Part shown: piece after piece, positions 1-5,814 of the stretch
Numbering within the stretch: position 1 is the stretch's first letter
Layout of the letters: every line of letters starts with the position of its first letter
DNA from: Candidatus Nanohalarchaeota archaeon
Lineage (GTDB): Archaea > EX4484-52 > B79-G9
DNA: 7,407 nucleotides
Assembly: GCA_003660865.1 (NCBI GenBank)
Contig: QMVA01000068.1
Coordinates: 1 to 7,407, forward strand
Reading direction: 5' to 3'
The notes under the pieces: generated by a model
Told to the model about the DNA's origin: nothing
Seen by the model: only the letters and a program-made list of their open reading frames with translations
The model's database searches: none
Position numbers and translations under genes: made by a program

Positions 1-30
1 ATCAGAATCAGAATCAGAATCAGAATCAGA
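1..30. repeat. Perfect 6-bp tandem repeat, at least 5 copies, in coding sequence
   Basis: Five uninterrupted copies of ATCAGA (TCTGAT on the coding strand) start at base 1, so the array may continue outside the window. Read in the hxsB-like frame it encodes (Ser-Asp)5, immediately after the third cluster cysteine plus His. The unit is a multiple of three, so changes in copy number would lengthen or shorten the protein without shifting the frame. Confidence 0.9.
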
Positions 31-357
31 ATGGCAATATTTACAGGCTAAGTTGCATTTGTTTGTCAGATATACTATACACAATGGCCTTGAATCAGCA
101 AGATGAAAATAATGAGCTCTGTACGAACTCACAATCTTCCTCACACCATCTTCAGTAAGAACGATGCCTTTATCCTCAAGGTCGCGCAAAAGCATCTTAT
201 CAGAAGCAAACTCCTCTTTATCAAGCATATCAAACTGCTCCTGTGAAACAATAGACCATGACCCATGACAGGTCGCCACAAGAACCTTACCATTAGCCAG
301 TTTCCTGGAAAAATATTCATTAATTACCGGCTTTGACACATTTGATCCCATAGACAT
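1..357 (-). CDS. hxsB: HxsB-like radical SAM peptide maturase, N-terminal part (cut by window edge)
   Basis: Partial gene: 119 codons are open from the ATG at 357 to the window edge. The radical SAM cysteine motif CNLACKYC (CxxxCxxC) lies at residues 101-108, directly after YLTNK, as in rSAM maturases. Residues about 20-95 (GKVLV, GSWSIVSQEQFDML, LLRDLEDKGIV) look like the precursor-recognition/N-terminal region of HxsB, which binds or positions the substrate before the SAM barrel. The start is supported by a GGTG Shine-Dalgarno at 366-369, 8 nt upstream, and by an upstream in-frame stop. A second ATG lies two codons in, at 351. The gene follows an HxsC-like maturase with a 95-base gap. Oddly, the last ten visible residues are five Ser-Asp pairs encoded by a perfect 6-bp tandem repeat. 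The SAM-cluster site is clear; the HxsB assignment comes from family resemblance plus the HxsC- and HxsD-like neighbours. Another SPASM-type maturase is the alternative. Confidence 0.72.
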   Translation of the reverse strand, partial: MSMGSNVSKPVINEYFSRKLANGKVLVATCHGSWSIVSQEQFDMLDKEEFASDKMLLRDLEDKGIVLTEDGVRKIVSSYRAHYFHLADSRPLCIVYLTNKCNLACKYCHSDSDSDSDSD

Positions 358-452
358 AACACACACACCACATAATTCACATGCTCACTGGCACCCAGTC
401 ATGCACACTTAACAAACGTAGCGCACATTTAAATTTTCAACGAACAAAAGAA

Positions 453-1388
453 TCAATCATAAATCGGCTTCAATTCATCATAGCCAAACTCCCTGAAATA
501 ACTGTACCATGTACCCGGGCACTTCCCAACATACTTGCACTTGCCGCATGCATCGACTGTGCCGCGCTCTTTCGTAAGACCCCCCGTCAGCTTTTCATCA
601 CGCGGATCCTTATACATGACAATAGACTCGTCCGGAGTGATAAATTTCCTGTATTTTTCTTCGACAAGGCAGAAAGGCATATATATGACTGAAATATGCA
701 AACCGTATTTTTGCGCAACATCTATTGCCTTCTGGATATAAGGTGCAGATTCAGTATGTTTTACCTTAAGCATCTCCTTATTTACACCGGCAGACCCCAG
801 AAGATCCATCGTATCTATACCTACAGCCCCACATTCCGGGAAAGTCTGTGCTACAAACTCTACAAAATCAGGCACCAGCTTATAATTCAACTTATTAACA
901 ATAATTTTTGGAATAACAGTTATTTTGTACTCAAGCATATTCCTTATCCCAAGAACAGTTTCATTAAAACTACCCGGTCTCCTTGTAATCATATCATGAA
1001 GCTCCGGCTCATAAGAATGAAGCGGCACAAGAACACATACCGGTGGATAAACCGCAACCTTTGCAGTAAAGTCTGTATTGCAAAACATCCTCCCATTAGA
1101 AAGAAGTACCTTTGTAATCCGGGGTGCATTGACAGACAAATATTCCATCAGGTACAAAAAATCTCTCCTGATGGTCGGTTCACCGCCGGATATCTGGATT
1201 GTAAGATTCTTATTACCTATAATCCTGTCAAAATATGCAATCATTTGAGATGTACTCATATTCTCATGTTTTTCACTAATATTAGCAACACATAAAATAC
1301 AATCATTATTACAGCCAAATCCCAATCCGCAGTAAATACTGCCATCTAATTTCAATGATTCCGAACCACAACTATTCATGTCACTCAT
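453..1388 (-). CDS. hxsC: HxsC-like radical SAM peptide maturase
   Basis: Complete radical SAM enzyme of 311 aa from the ATG at 1388. The cluster motif CNNDCILC is at residues 26-33, the SAM-contacting SGGEP at 67-71, and a barrel follows (IDTMDLLGSAGV near 191-202). The C-terminal CGKCKYVGKC (Cys 281, 284, 290), with a further Cys at 240 and a Gly-Tyr-Asp-Glu-Leu-Lys-Pro tail, suggests a second metal site or SPASM-like end. Such enzymes make radical-based changes to peptide side chains. It lies 60 bases after the Trp-rich precursor gene and 95 before the HxsB-like gene, the paired-maturase layout of His-Xaa-Ser systems. A GTG at 1397 could extend it by three residues; ATG 1388 is preferred because GTGAG lies 4 nt upstream. 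The rSAM identity is firm; the HxsC name rests partly on context. Confidence 0.75.
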   Translation of the reverse strand: MSDMNSCGSESLKLDGSIYCGLGFGCNNDCILCVANISEKHENMSTSQMIAYFDRIIGNKNLTIQISGGEPTIRRDFLYLMEYLSVNAPRITKVLLSNGRMFCNTDFTAKVAVYPPVCVLVPLHSYEPELHDMITRRPGSFNETVLGIRNMLEYKITVIPKIIVNKLNYKLVPDFVEFVAQTFPECGAVGIDTMDLLGSAGVNKEMLKVKHTESAPYIQKAIDVAQKYGLHISVIYMPFCLVEEKYRKFITPDESIVMYKDPRDEKLTGGLTKERGTVDACGKCKYVGKCPGTWYSYFREFGYDELKPIYD

Positions 1389-1430
1389 TATTCTCACACA
1401 ATCAACAATTATCCCAATGTAGTAATACTT

Positions 1431-1446
1431 AAAAAAACAGAAAAAA
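1431..1446 (-). terminator. Two oligo-U tracts just after the precursor gene
   Basis: On the minus strand the precursor stop codon is followed after 2 nt by T6 (1446-1441), CTG, then T7 (1437-1431). Archaeal RNA polymerase terminates at oligo-dT tracts without needing a hairpin. This position, between precursor and maturase genes, would allow partial termination and so more precursor than enzyme. Termination itself is inferred. Confidence 0.5.
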
Positions 1447-1448
1447 CG

Positions 1449-1760
1449 CTATCCTGCACTATGACCCCATGACCAATGCCAGCTCCAGCACCAGCCCCAG
1501 CCCCAACTCCAGCAATGATTTCTCCAGTTGCTACTTGAATCCAACACACCAAACTCATGAGTATCTGTAATCTCGCCTTTTGAATCACAGGACAACGACA
1601 ACTGTGCATGCACTTCATGCTCAACTGCTGCAAAAAAGGATGCTATTGAGCCAAGCAAAACAAGGCTGTTAACAACACCTGTTTTCTCTGTGCCTGCAAT
1701 CTTGAAAATATCGCTTTTCTTAGTCTTTTTCAGTTTCTTTATCTTATCTTGTATATTCAT
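1449..1760 (-). CDS. Trp-Xaa-Trp repeat RiPP precursor peptide (HxsA-like position)
   Basis: A 103-aa peptide, probably the substrate of the two radical SAM enzymes. Residues 1-28 are Lys-rich, 29-46 are hydrophobic (VVNSLVLLGSIASFFAAV), and VHAQ at 50-53 resembles a signal-peptidase or processing site. Residues 54-78 are a polar linker. The end is extraordinary: Trp at 79 and then at every even position from 84 to 98, separated by Ser, Gly, Gly, Cys, Ser, His, Ser, closing with GHSAG. One His-Trp-Ser (95-97) recalls the HxS repeat of HxsA. The ATG at 1760 is chosen because AAGGTG (1770-1775) lies 9 nt upstream; a GTG at 1772 overlaps that site. The gene is first in line before the hxsC- and hxsB-like genes. 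The peptide resembles HxsA in size, layout and location, but its repeat differs, so no symbol is given. The modification is unknown; cross-links between the tryptophans are a hypothesis. Confidence 0.78.
   Translation of the reverse strand: MNIQDKIKKLKKTKKSDIFKIAGTEKTGVVNSLVLLGSIASFFAAVEHEVHAQLSLSCDSKGEITDTHEFGVLDSSSNWRNHCWSWGWGWCWSWHWSWGHSAG
1467..1511 (-). repeat. 6-nt periodic TGG-NNN repeat encoding Trp-Xaa units
   Basis: Eight TGG codons (Trp 84 to 98 of the precursor) alternate with single varied codons over 45 bases, an imperfect hexamer repeat. The spacer codons use different synonymous forms (AGT, AGC, TCA for Ser). The protein pattern is therefore kept while the DNA varies, which argues for selection on the peptide rather than fresh slippage alone. 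Confidence 0.8.
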
Positions 1761-1769
1761 AACGATCAG

Positions 1770-1775
1770 CACCTT
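1770..1775 (-). promoter_or_regulatory. Ribosome binding site of the precursor gene
   Basis: The minus-strand sequence AAGGTG ends 9 nt before the ATG at 1760 and matches the GGAGGTGAT complement of archaeal 16S rRNA 3' ends. It decides the start, because the GTG start at 1772 would lie inside this site. Confidence 0.65.
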
Positions 1776-1820
1776 GAAATTTCTCTGGTAATTTACAAGT
1801 AATTATTCATTGTACAATCA

Positions 1821-1828
1821 TATATAAA
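1821..1828. promoter_or_regulatory. Shared TATA box for divergent precursor and U32 genes
   Basis: TATATAAA, within AATCATATATAAATTTG, is the only good TATA box in the 91-base divergent gap. On the plus strand its centre is about 26-27 nt before the U32 ATG at 1852, so that transcript would be leaderless. On the minus strand, TTTATATA would start transcription near 1798, leaving a leader of about 38 nt that contains the AAGGTG site of the precursor gene. Start points are inferred from usual archaeal spacing. Confidence 0.55.
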
Positions 1829-1851
1829 TTTGTATCGTAAACAGATAAAAC

Positions 1852-2901
1852 ATGACGAAAAAAACAAAATATTCAATTGGCTACAACCAGAATGCGAAAA
1901 CACTTGAACTGTTGGATATCTATATAGAACATATAGACAGTCTATACTTCCCTATACCTCCAGTGTACCTGTCATCAGGAAGACATACCCCTTTTGAAAA
2001 AAACTACAACAAAAATATAAAAGCAATAATCAAAAAATGCGCTGATGTAGCTATTGACTCGCAAATCCTCCTAAACGCAACCTGTGAAGGCGCACTATGC
2101 GCAGACACCGCTCACATGAAAAAAGTAATAGACTACCTGAAAACCCTAACTAAATCCGGCCTGAAAAGTGCAGCCATAACAAACCCATTCTACATAACAG
2201 AAATCAAAAAAGAAATACCTGAACTGGAACTGCATTCATCAATCAACTGCTACACTTCAAACATCGAGCAGGCCCTCTACCTCAAAGACATGGGTATAGA
2301 CGTACTGACAATAGACCGCGACATCAACAGAAACCTTGACCTCATAAAAAACATAAAAAAAGCAACAGGCCTGAAAATAAAACTTCTCGTAAACGAAGGC
2401 TGCCTCAGCAACTGCCCATTCAGGAAGATGCACTTCAACTCACTTGCACACAATTTGCCTGACAAGCCATTCCTCGAGCGCTCATGCATAACAGTCATAT
2501 CAAAAGACCCGAAAAAAATATTTCGCATACCCTTCATAAGGCCGGAAGACATAAAACACTACAAGTCATTCACAGACTATTTCAAGCTTGCAACAAGAAC
2601 ATTCCCTACATCACAAATAGAAACAACTCTTAAAGCATACATAAACGAAGAACAAAACGGCGACCTTCTGGACATCCTTGACATGACAAGCATGAAATGC
2701 TACTTCACATTCATAAACAACAAAGTCCTCGACAAACTAAACTTCTTCGAAAACATGCAAAAATGCACACATGACTGCGAAAACTGCGGATATTGCGAAA
2801 CACTCCTAAAAAAAGCGGCAATACTAAATACAGGAAACAAACTCCCGAAATGCAAAAACTGCGAAATATATCACAAATTCATAGAGCCAAACACAAGATA
2901 A
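1852..2901 (+). CDS. U32-family (YhbU/UbiU-type) Fe-S protein
   Basis: A 349-aa protein of the peptidase U32 family. The hallmark segment NEGCLSNCPFRKMHF is at residues 181-195 with Cys 184 and 188; Cys 212 follows, then PFIRPEDI at 227-234. Studied U32 relatives (UbiU/UbiV, RlhA) are Fe-S proteins acting in hydroxylation reactions rather than simple proteases, so peptidase activity should not be assumed. Beyond the usual core, the C-terminus has CTHDCENCGYC (Cys 305, 309, 312, 315) and CKNC (334, 337), enough for another cluster. The ATG at 1852 fits a leaderless transcript from the TATA box at 1821-1828; no Shine-Dalgarno is visible. It lies inside the Hxs-like gene set but on the opposite strand, and its stop is 3 bases from the HxsD-like stop. 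A role in peptide tailoring or processing is inferred from position only. Confidence 0.78.
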   Translation: MTKKTKYSIGYNQNAKTLELLDIYIEHIDSLYFPIPPVYLSSGRHTPFEKNYNKNIKAIIKKCADVAIDSQILLNATCEGALCADTAHMKKVIDYLKTLTKSGLKSAAITNPFYITEIKKEIPELELHSSINCYTSNIEQALYLKDMGIDVLTIDRDINRNLDLIKNIKKATGLKIKLLVNEGCLSNCPFRKMHFNSLAHNLPDKPFLERSCITVISKDPKKIFRIPFIRPEDIKHYKSFTDYFKLATRTFPTSQIETTLKAYINEEQNGDLLDILDMTSMKCYFTFINNKVLDKLNFFENMQKCTHDCENCGYCETLLKKAAILNTGNKLPKCKNCEIYHKFIEPNTR

Positions 2902-2904
2902 GAT

Positions 2905-3504
2905 TTAGCAGGTACTGCAACGACCTGTCGCCTTATCTGGTGTACCCTGTTTGTCATAATCCTTCTCTTTCGCAGTAACTGATGGCATCATACTTTTCAA
3001 AGCTGCGCCGATAAGCGCATTCCTTGTATCTGCATACCTCCGCGCCTGTGTCTCCTCCACGTTCGCATGGATAAGCTCCCTGAAAAAAGCAGATGCAAGT
3101 TCCTCCAACTCTGAATATGAAGCATCATCTTCCTTTTTTGCCCTGATGATTACAGAAATAGTTGAAAGAGGATCCCCATCAACAATAACGTCAAAATCAT
3201 CTATAAACCGATACGATGCCCTCATTACCACGGTTTGGGGATATAGTCTTGCATTGAGAGCTAATAGAATACTCTTTTTTTTCTCATTGATTTTCACAGT
3301 TTCCCTTTTTTCAATCTTTGCAATAACTTCATCATGAATTGCATTTGGCTTGAGAGTAGCACTCCCGGGCGGACCGCAAGAGTTCTCACTCCAATTGCCT
3401 ACACGTTTCATTTTTCCTGTATCATTATTCATAGAACCCACAATGACCAGAATAGAAATGCAGAAATAAAAAGATATGCACTCAAATGAAAAAGTTCTGT
3501 TCAT
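2905..3504 (-). CDS. hxsD: HxsD-like protein of a His-Xaa-Ser-type RiPP system
   Basis: A 199-aa protein from the first ATG. Residues about 78-172 match the HxsD layout: ARLYPQTVVMRASYRFIDD (85-103), a strand-rich middle (FDVIVDGDP, ISVIIRAKK), then FFRELIHANVEETQARRYAD (140-159) and RNALIGAAL. That last helix pair corresponds to the F-x-N-E-L-L-x-x-x-L-R-E region of the family. HxsD is a small non-enzymatic partner of unknown detail found with HxsB and HxsC. This copy is longer than the usual roughly 100 aa. It adds an N-terminal stretch with CGPPG (43-47) and a C-terminal tail ending CSTC. The first 24 residues are very hydrophobic and could be upstream sequence; ATG 3432 (175 aa) or 3411 are alternative starts, and no candidate has a strong ribosome site. 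It is separated from the other Hxs genes by the U32 gene. Confidence 0.66.
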   Translation of the reverse strand: MNRTFSFECISFYFCISILVIVGSMNNDTGKMKRVGNWSENSCGPPGSATLKPNAIHDEVIAKIEKRETVKINEKKKSILLALNARLYPQTVVMRASYRFIDDFDVIVDGDPLSTISVIIRAKKEDDASYSELEELASAFFRELIHANVEETQARRYADTRNALIGAALKSMMPSVTAKEKDYDKQGTPDKATGRCSTC

Positions 3505-3559
3505 AAGTCCTGACTAACAGATTCTCTTAGTGGTCAATACAGAGAAATAATGGGTTAGT

Positions 3560-3568
3560 TATATTAAT
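3560..3568 (-). promoter_or_regulatory. Possible TATA box for the HxsD-like gene
   Basis: The minus-strand ATTAATATA would place a start near 3538 and leave a leader of roughly 33 nt before the ATG at 3504. The surrounding 3541-3660 is very AT-rich, so other TATA-like positions exist and this choice is tentative. Confidence 0.3.
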
Positions 3569-3635
3569 CTTTGTGGGTATTTTATTAAAGATATTAATAT
3601 AAGATTAAAGATAATTATAAGTAAATTATACACTA

Positions 3636-3646
3636 TTTTTAAATAT
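3636..3646 (+). promoter_or_regulatory. Possible TATA box of the ferredoxin-lipid operon
   Basis: TTTTTAAATAT lies about 50 nt before the ferredoxin ATG. A start near 3667 would give a leader of about 24 nt carrying the GGTGA site at 3681-3685. The AT-rich setting offers alternatives. Confidence 0.35.
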
Positions 3647-3680
3647 TATTTTTAAATGTGTACTAATAGACTGGCGGGCA

Positions 3681-3685
3681 GGTGA
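3681..3685 (+). promoter_or_regulatory. Ribosome binding site of the ferredoxin gene
   Basis: GGTGA is 5 nt before the ATG at 3691. The in-frame GTG at 3682 is part of this site, so it is not the start. Confidence 0.7.
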
Positions 3686-3690
3686 CCTAC

Positions 3691-3873
3691 ATGGTACTAA
3701 AAGTCGACAAAAACAAATGCTTATCATGCGCTGGATGCGTATCAATATGTCCAAATGACGCGCTGACCCTAAGAAACATGATAATTGAAGTTGATGAAAA
3801 TAAATGCAGCGAATGCGCAATATGCATTCATTTTTGCCCGGTAGGCGCATTAAGATTAACAACCAATCTTTAA
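3691..3873 (+). CDS. Dicluster 2[4Fe-4S] ferredoxin
   Basis: A 60-aa ferredoxin with two complete cluster motifs: CLSCAGCVSICP (Cys 10, 13, 16, 20) and CSECAICIHFCP (Cys 39, 42, 45, 49). Each motif is followed by the usual Asp/Gly-Ala-Leu, and each half begins with the V-D-x-N-K-C repeat typical of the internal duplication. It carries low-potential electrons in the cytoplasm. It is the first gene of the lipid operon, 13 bases before the geranylgeranyl reductase gene. In Methanosarcina acetivorans a ferredoxin gene beside the reductase is needed for full reduction of lipid chains, so this protein is most likely the reductase's electron donor. The start follows GGTGA at 3681. The family is certain; the partner is inferred from position. 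Confidence 0.92.
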   Translation: MVLKVDKNKCLSCAGCVSICPNDALTLRNMIIEVDENKCSECAICIHFCPVGALRLTTNL

Positions 3874-3886
3874 AAAGTGGCTAATC

Positions 3887-5068
3887 ATGGATGAAGAATA
3901 TGATATAATCATTGTCGGTGGAGGTCCAGCAGGAACCCTGACAGCAAAAATGTGCGCTGCAAAAGGCCTCAAAGTCCTTGTACTTGAAAAAAAGCCGGAA
4001 ATCGGCGCCCCAAAAAGGTGTGCAGAAGGCATAGGGCACCTGGATCTGCTGCGCGCCGGTTATACAGGAAAAGAGCGCTTCATTGCTCAGACAATAGACG
4101 GTGCAATTGTTTATGTCCCTAACGGCGCACCAATCGAACTGCCAAAACAACCTGGCGGAGGTTACATACTCGAGCGTAAAGTATTTGACAAGTTTCTTGC
4201 CTACGACGCAGCAAAAGCAGGAGCGAAAATATACACAAAAGCAGAAGTTTTTGACCTGCTATGGTCCGGTGGCAAGATTGCAGGCGCAAAAGTACTCTAC
4301 AACGGAGAACAAAAAGATATTTACAGCAAAATAATCATTGCAGCAGATGGCGTGGAATCAAAAATCCCGCGGATTGCAGGACTGCCAAGCAGAAACACAC
4401 CAAGAACAATAGAATCCGGCTACCAGTATGAAATGGCAAACATTGACATCAAAGACCCGCACAAAATCCATACTTATCTCGGCAATGAAATTGCCCCCAG
4501 AGGATACATCTGGATATTCCCAAAAGGCAGCCATATTGCCAATGTCGGCATCGGTATAAACGGCAGTGACGGAAAAACAGCAAAATATTACCTTGACAAA
4601 TGGATATCAAGCAAGCCCGGCATCAAAAAAGGATCAATCATAGAAGAAAACTCCGGCGGCATACCGATTGGCGGATTTCTTGAATCAATGACAACAGATA
4701 ATTTCCTCACGATAGGTGATGCTGCGCATCAGGTCAATCCCATACACGGCGGCGGCCTTGCAGAAACCTCATTCTCTGCAGAAATAGCAGCAAAAGTGAT
4801 AATCGATGCAATAAAACTCAAAGACACATCAAACAAAACATTAGATAGATATAACAAATTATGGTGGGAAAAGAGAGGAAATAACCTGAAGAAAACTGAA
4901 AAAATACTCCATGTGCTGGAAAAAGTAAAGGACTCAGACATAAATCTGGCTCAATCCTCATTCCACGGCCAGGACATTCTCGACCTGACAGGAGGCAAAA
5001 CACACAAATTAATCAAAATATTGATTAATAATCCCAAGCTTGCAACTTTGATAAAATATTTAAAGTGA
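3887..5068 (+). CDS. Geranylgeranyl reductase (digeranylgeranylglycerophospholipid reductase)
   Basis: A 393-aa flavoprotein of normal family length. It reduces the double bonds of geranylgeranyl chains in archaeal membrane lipids, with FAD and a ferredoxin as donor, at the membrane face. Visible motifs are the FAD-binding GGGPAG at residues 11-16 with the strand-ending Glu 34 (VLVLEKK), the family Cys motif KRCAEG at 43-48, AADG at 152-155, the signature GYIWIFPKG at 206-214, and the second FAD motif IGDAAHQVNPIHGGG at 276-290. The start ATG at 3887 sits at the usual distance from the FAD motif; only a weak GTGG lies upstream. It follows the ferredoxin gene by 13 bases and precedes the prenyl synthase gene by 40, indicating one transcript. 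Related reductases act on free prenyl diphosphates or menaquinone, so substrate is assigned by context. Confidence 0.93.
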   Translation: MDEEYDIIIVGGGPAGTLTAKMCAAKGLKVLVLEKKPEIGAPKRCAEGIGHLDLLRAGYTGKERFIAQTIDGAIVYVPNGAPIELPKQPGGGYILERKVFDKFLAYDAAKAGAKIYTKAEVFDLLWSGGKIAGAKVLYNGEQKDIYSKIIIAADGVESKIPRIAGLPSRNTPRTIESGYQYEMANIDIKDPHKIHTYLGNEIAPRGYIWIFPKGSHIANVGIGINGSDGKTAKYYLDKWISSKPGIKKGSIIEENSGGIPIGGFLESMTTDNFLTIGDAAHQVNPIHGGGLAETSFSAEIAAKVIIDAIKLKDTSNKTLDRYNKLWWEKRGNNLKKTEKILHVLEKVKDSDINLAQSSFHGQDILDLTGGKTHKLIKILINNPKLATLIKYLK

Positions 5069-5099
5069 ACAAACCATATAATGAACATTGGGAATTCTT

Positions 5100-5104
5100 G
5101 TGAT
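5100..5104 (+). promoter_or_regulatory. Ribosome binding site deciding the uppS start
   Basis: GTGAT lies 4 nt before the ATG at 5109, matching the end of the GGAGGTGAT consensus. It favours this ATG over the in-frame TTG at 5088, which would add seven residues unlike the family. Confidence 0.55.
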
Positions 5105-5108
5105 ATTT

Positions 5109-5813
5109 ATGGAACCTCAGATAAAACACTTGGGAATCATAATGGACGGCAACCGGAGGTTTGCAAAACGGCTCATGAAAAATCCATGGCAAGGCCATGA
5201 CTGGGGCGCAAAGAAAGTTGAGAAAGTACTTGACTGGTGCATGGAACTAAATATACCGCAAATCACCCTCTGGTCATTTTCAATCGAGAACATGGACCGC
5301 CCAAAAAAAGAATTTGACTATCTAATGAACATATTTGAAAAAGAATTCCTAAGCATTGTGACAAGGGAAAAGATACATAAAAACAAAGTGAAAGTAAAGG
5401 TTATTGGAAGAGTCGATATGTTGCCTGAGCCTGTCCAAAAAGCCATCCAAAAAGCAGAGGATGCAACAAAAGACTACCATGATAACACTATAAACTTTGC
5501 AATTGCCTACGGTGGCCGCCAGGAGATTCTCGATGCCACAAAAAAGATTGCATCAGCCGTAAAGAATCACACAATAGAACCGGAAAACATCAATGAAAAT
5601 ACTTACAGGAAGTACCTGTACACAAACGGCACACCGGACCCTGACCTTGTCATAAGGACTTCAGGTGAGCAAAGGACATCCGGCTTCCTCATCTGGCAGA
5701 CTGCCTACAGTGAACTTTACTTTTGCGACAAACTATGGCCAGAGTTTGAGAAAGAAGACCTGATAAAAGCAATTGATGAATATAAGCTTAGGAAAAGAAG
5801 ATTCGGAAAGTGA
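5109..5813 (+). CDS. uppS: Cis-prenyltransferase (polyprenyl/undecaprenyl-type diphosphate synthase)
   Basis: A 234-aa enzyme of the UppS family. It condenses isopentenyl diphosphate units onto an allylic primer in cis; in archaea the product becomes the polyprenyl or dolichyl phosphate carrier for glycosylation. The conserved regions are in order: IIMDGNRRFAK at residues 10-20 with catalytic Asp 13, the GH..GAKK segment at 29-36, TLWSFSIENMDRP at 53-65, FAIAYGGRQEI at 130-140, and RTSGEQRTSGFLIWQTAYSE at 183-202 with the diphosphate-binding arginines and Mg-binding Glu. WPEF follows at 210-213. The gene is 40 bases after the reductase gene, so prenyl-chain reduction and elongation are probably co-expressed. 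Its stop lies 1 base from the stop of the convergent regulator. Chain length and primer cannot be read from the sequence. Confidence 0.94.
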   Translation: MEPQIKHLGIIMDGNRRFAKRLMKNPWQGHDWGAKKVEKVLDWCMELNIPQITLWSFSIENMDRPKKEFDYLMNIFEKEFLSIVTREKIHKNKVKVKVIGRVDMLPEPVQKAIQKAEDATKDYHDNTINFAIAYGGRQEILDATKKIASAVKNHTIEPENINENTYRKYLYTNGTPDPDLVIRTSGEQRTSGFLIWQTAYSELYFCDKLWPEFEKEDLIKAIDEYKLRKRRFGK

Positions 5814-5814
5814 A

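Noticed and set aside
381..1295. Plus-strand open frames across 381-692, 535-741 and 696-1295
   Set aside because: They are antisense to the HxsC-like gene, which has full radical SAM motifs; their translations show no domain.
1409..1633. A Gly-Ala repeat protein read in another minus-strand frame over the precursor gene
   Set aside because: The Gly-Ala run is the frame-shifted reading of TGG-NNN codons. It has no ribosome site, and the Trp frame has a leader, AAGGTG and a fitting location.
2277..2552. Minus-strand open frame inside the U32 gene
   Set aside because: It is a shadow of the U32 coding sequence, with no family motif or ribosome site.
3146..3337. Plus-strand hydrophobic 63-residue frame
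   Set aside because: It is antisense to the HxsD-like gene; the apparent hydrophobicity comes from the complement of Lys/Glu-rich codons.
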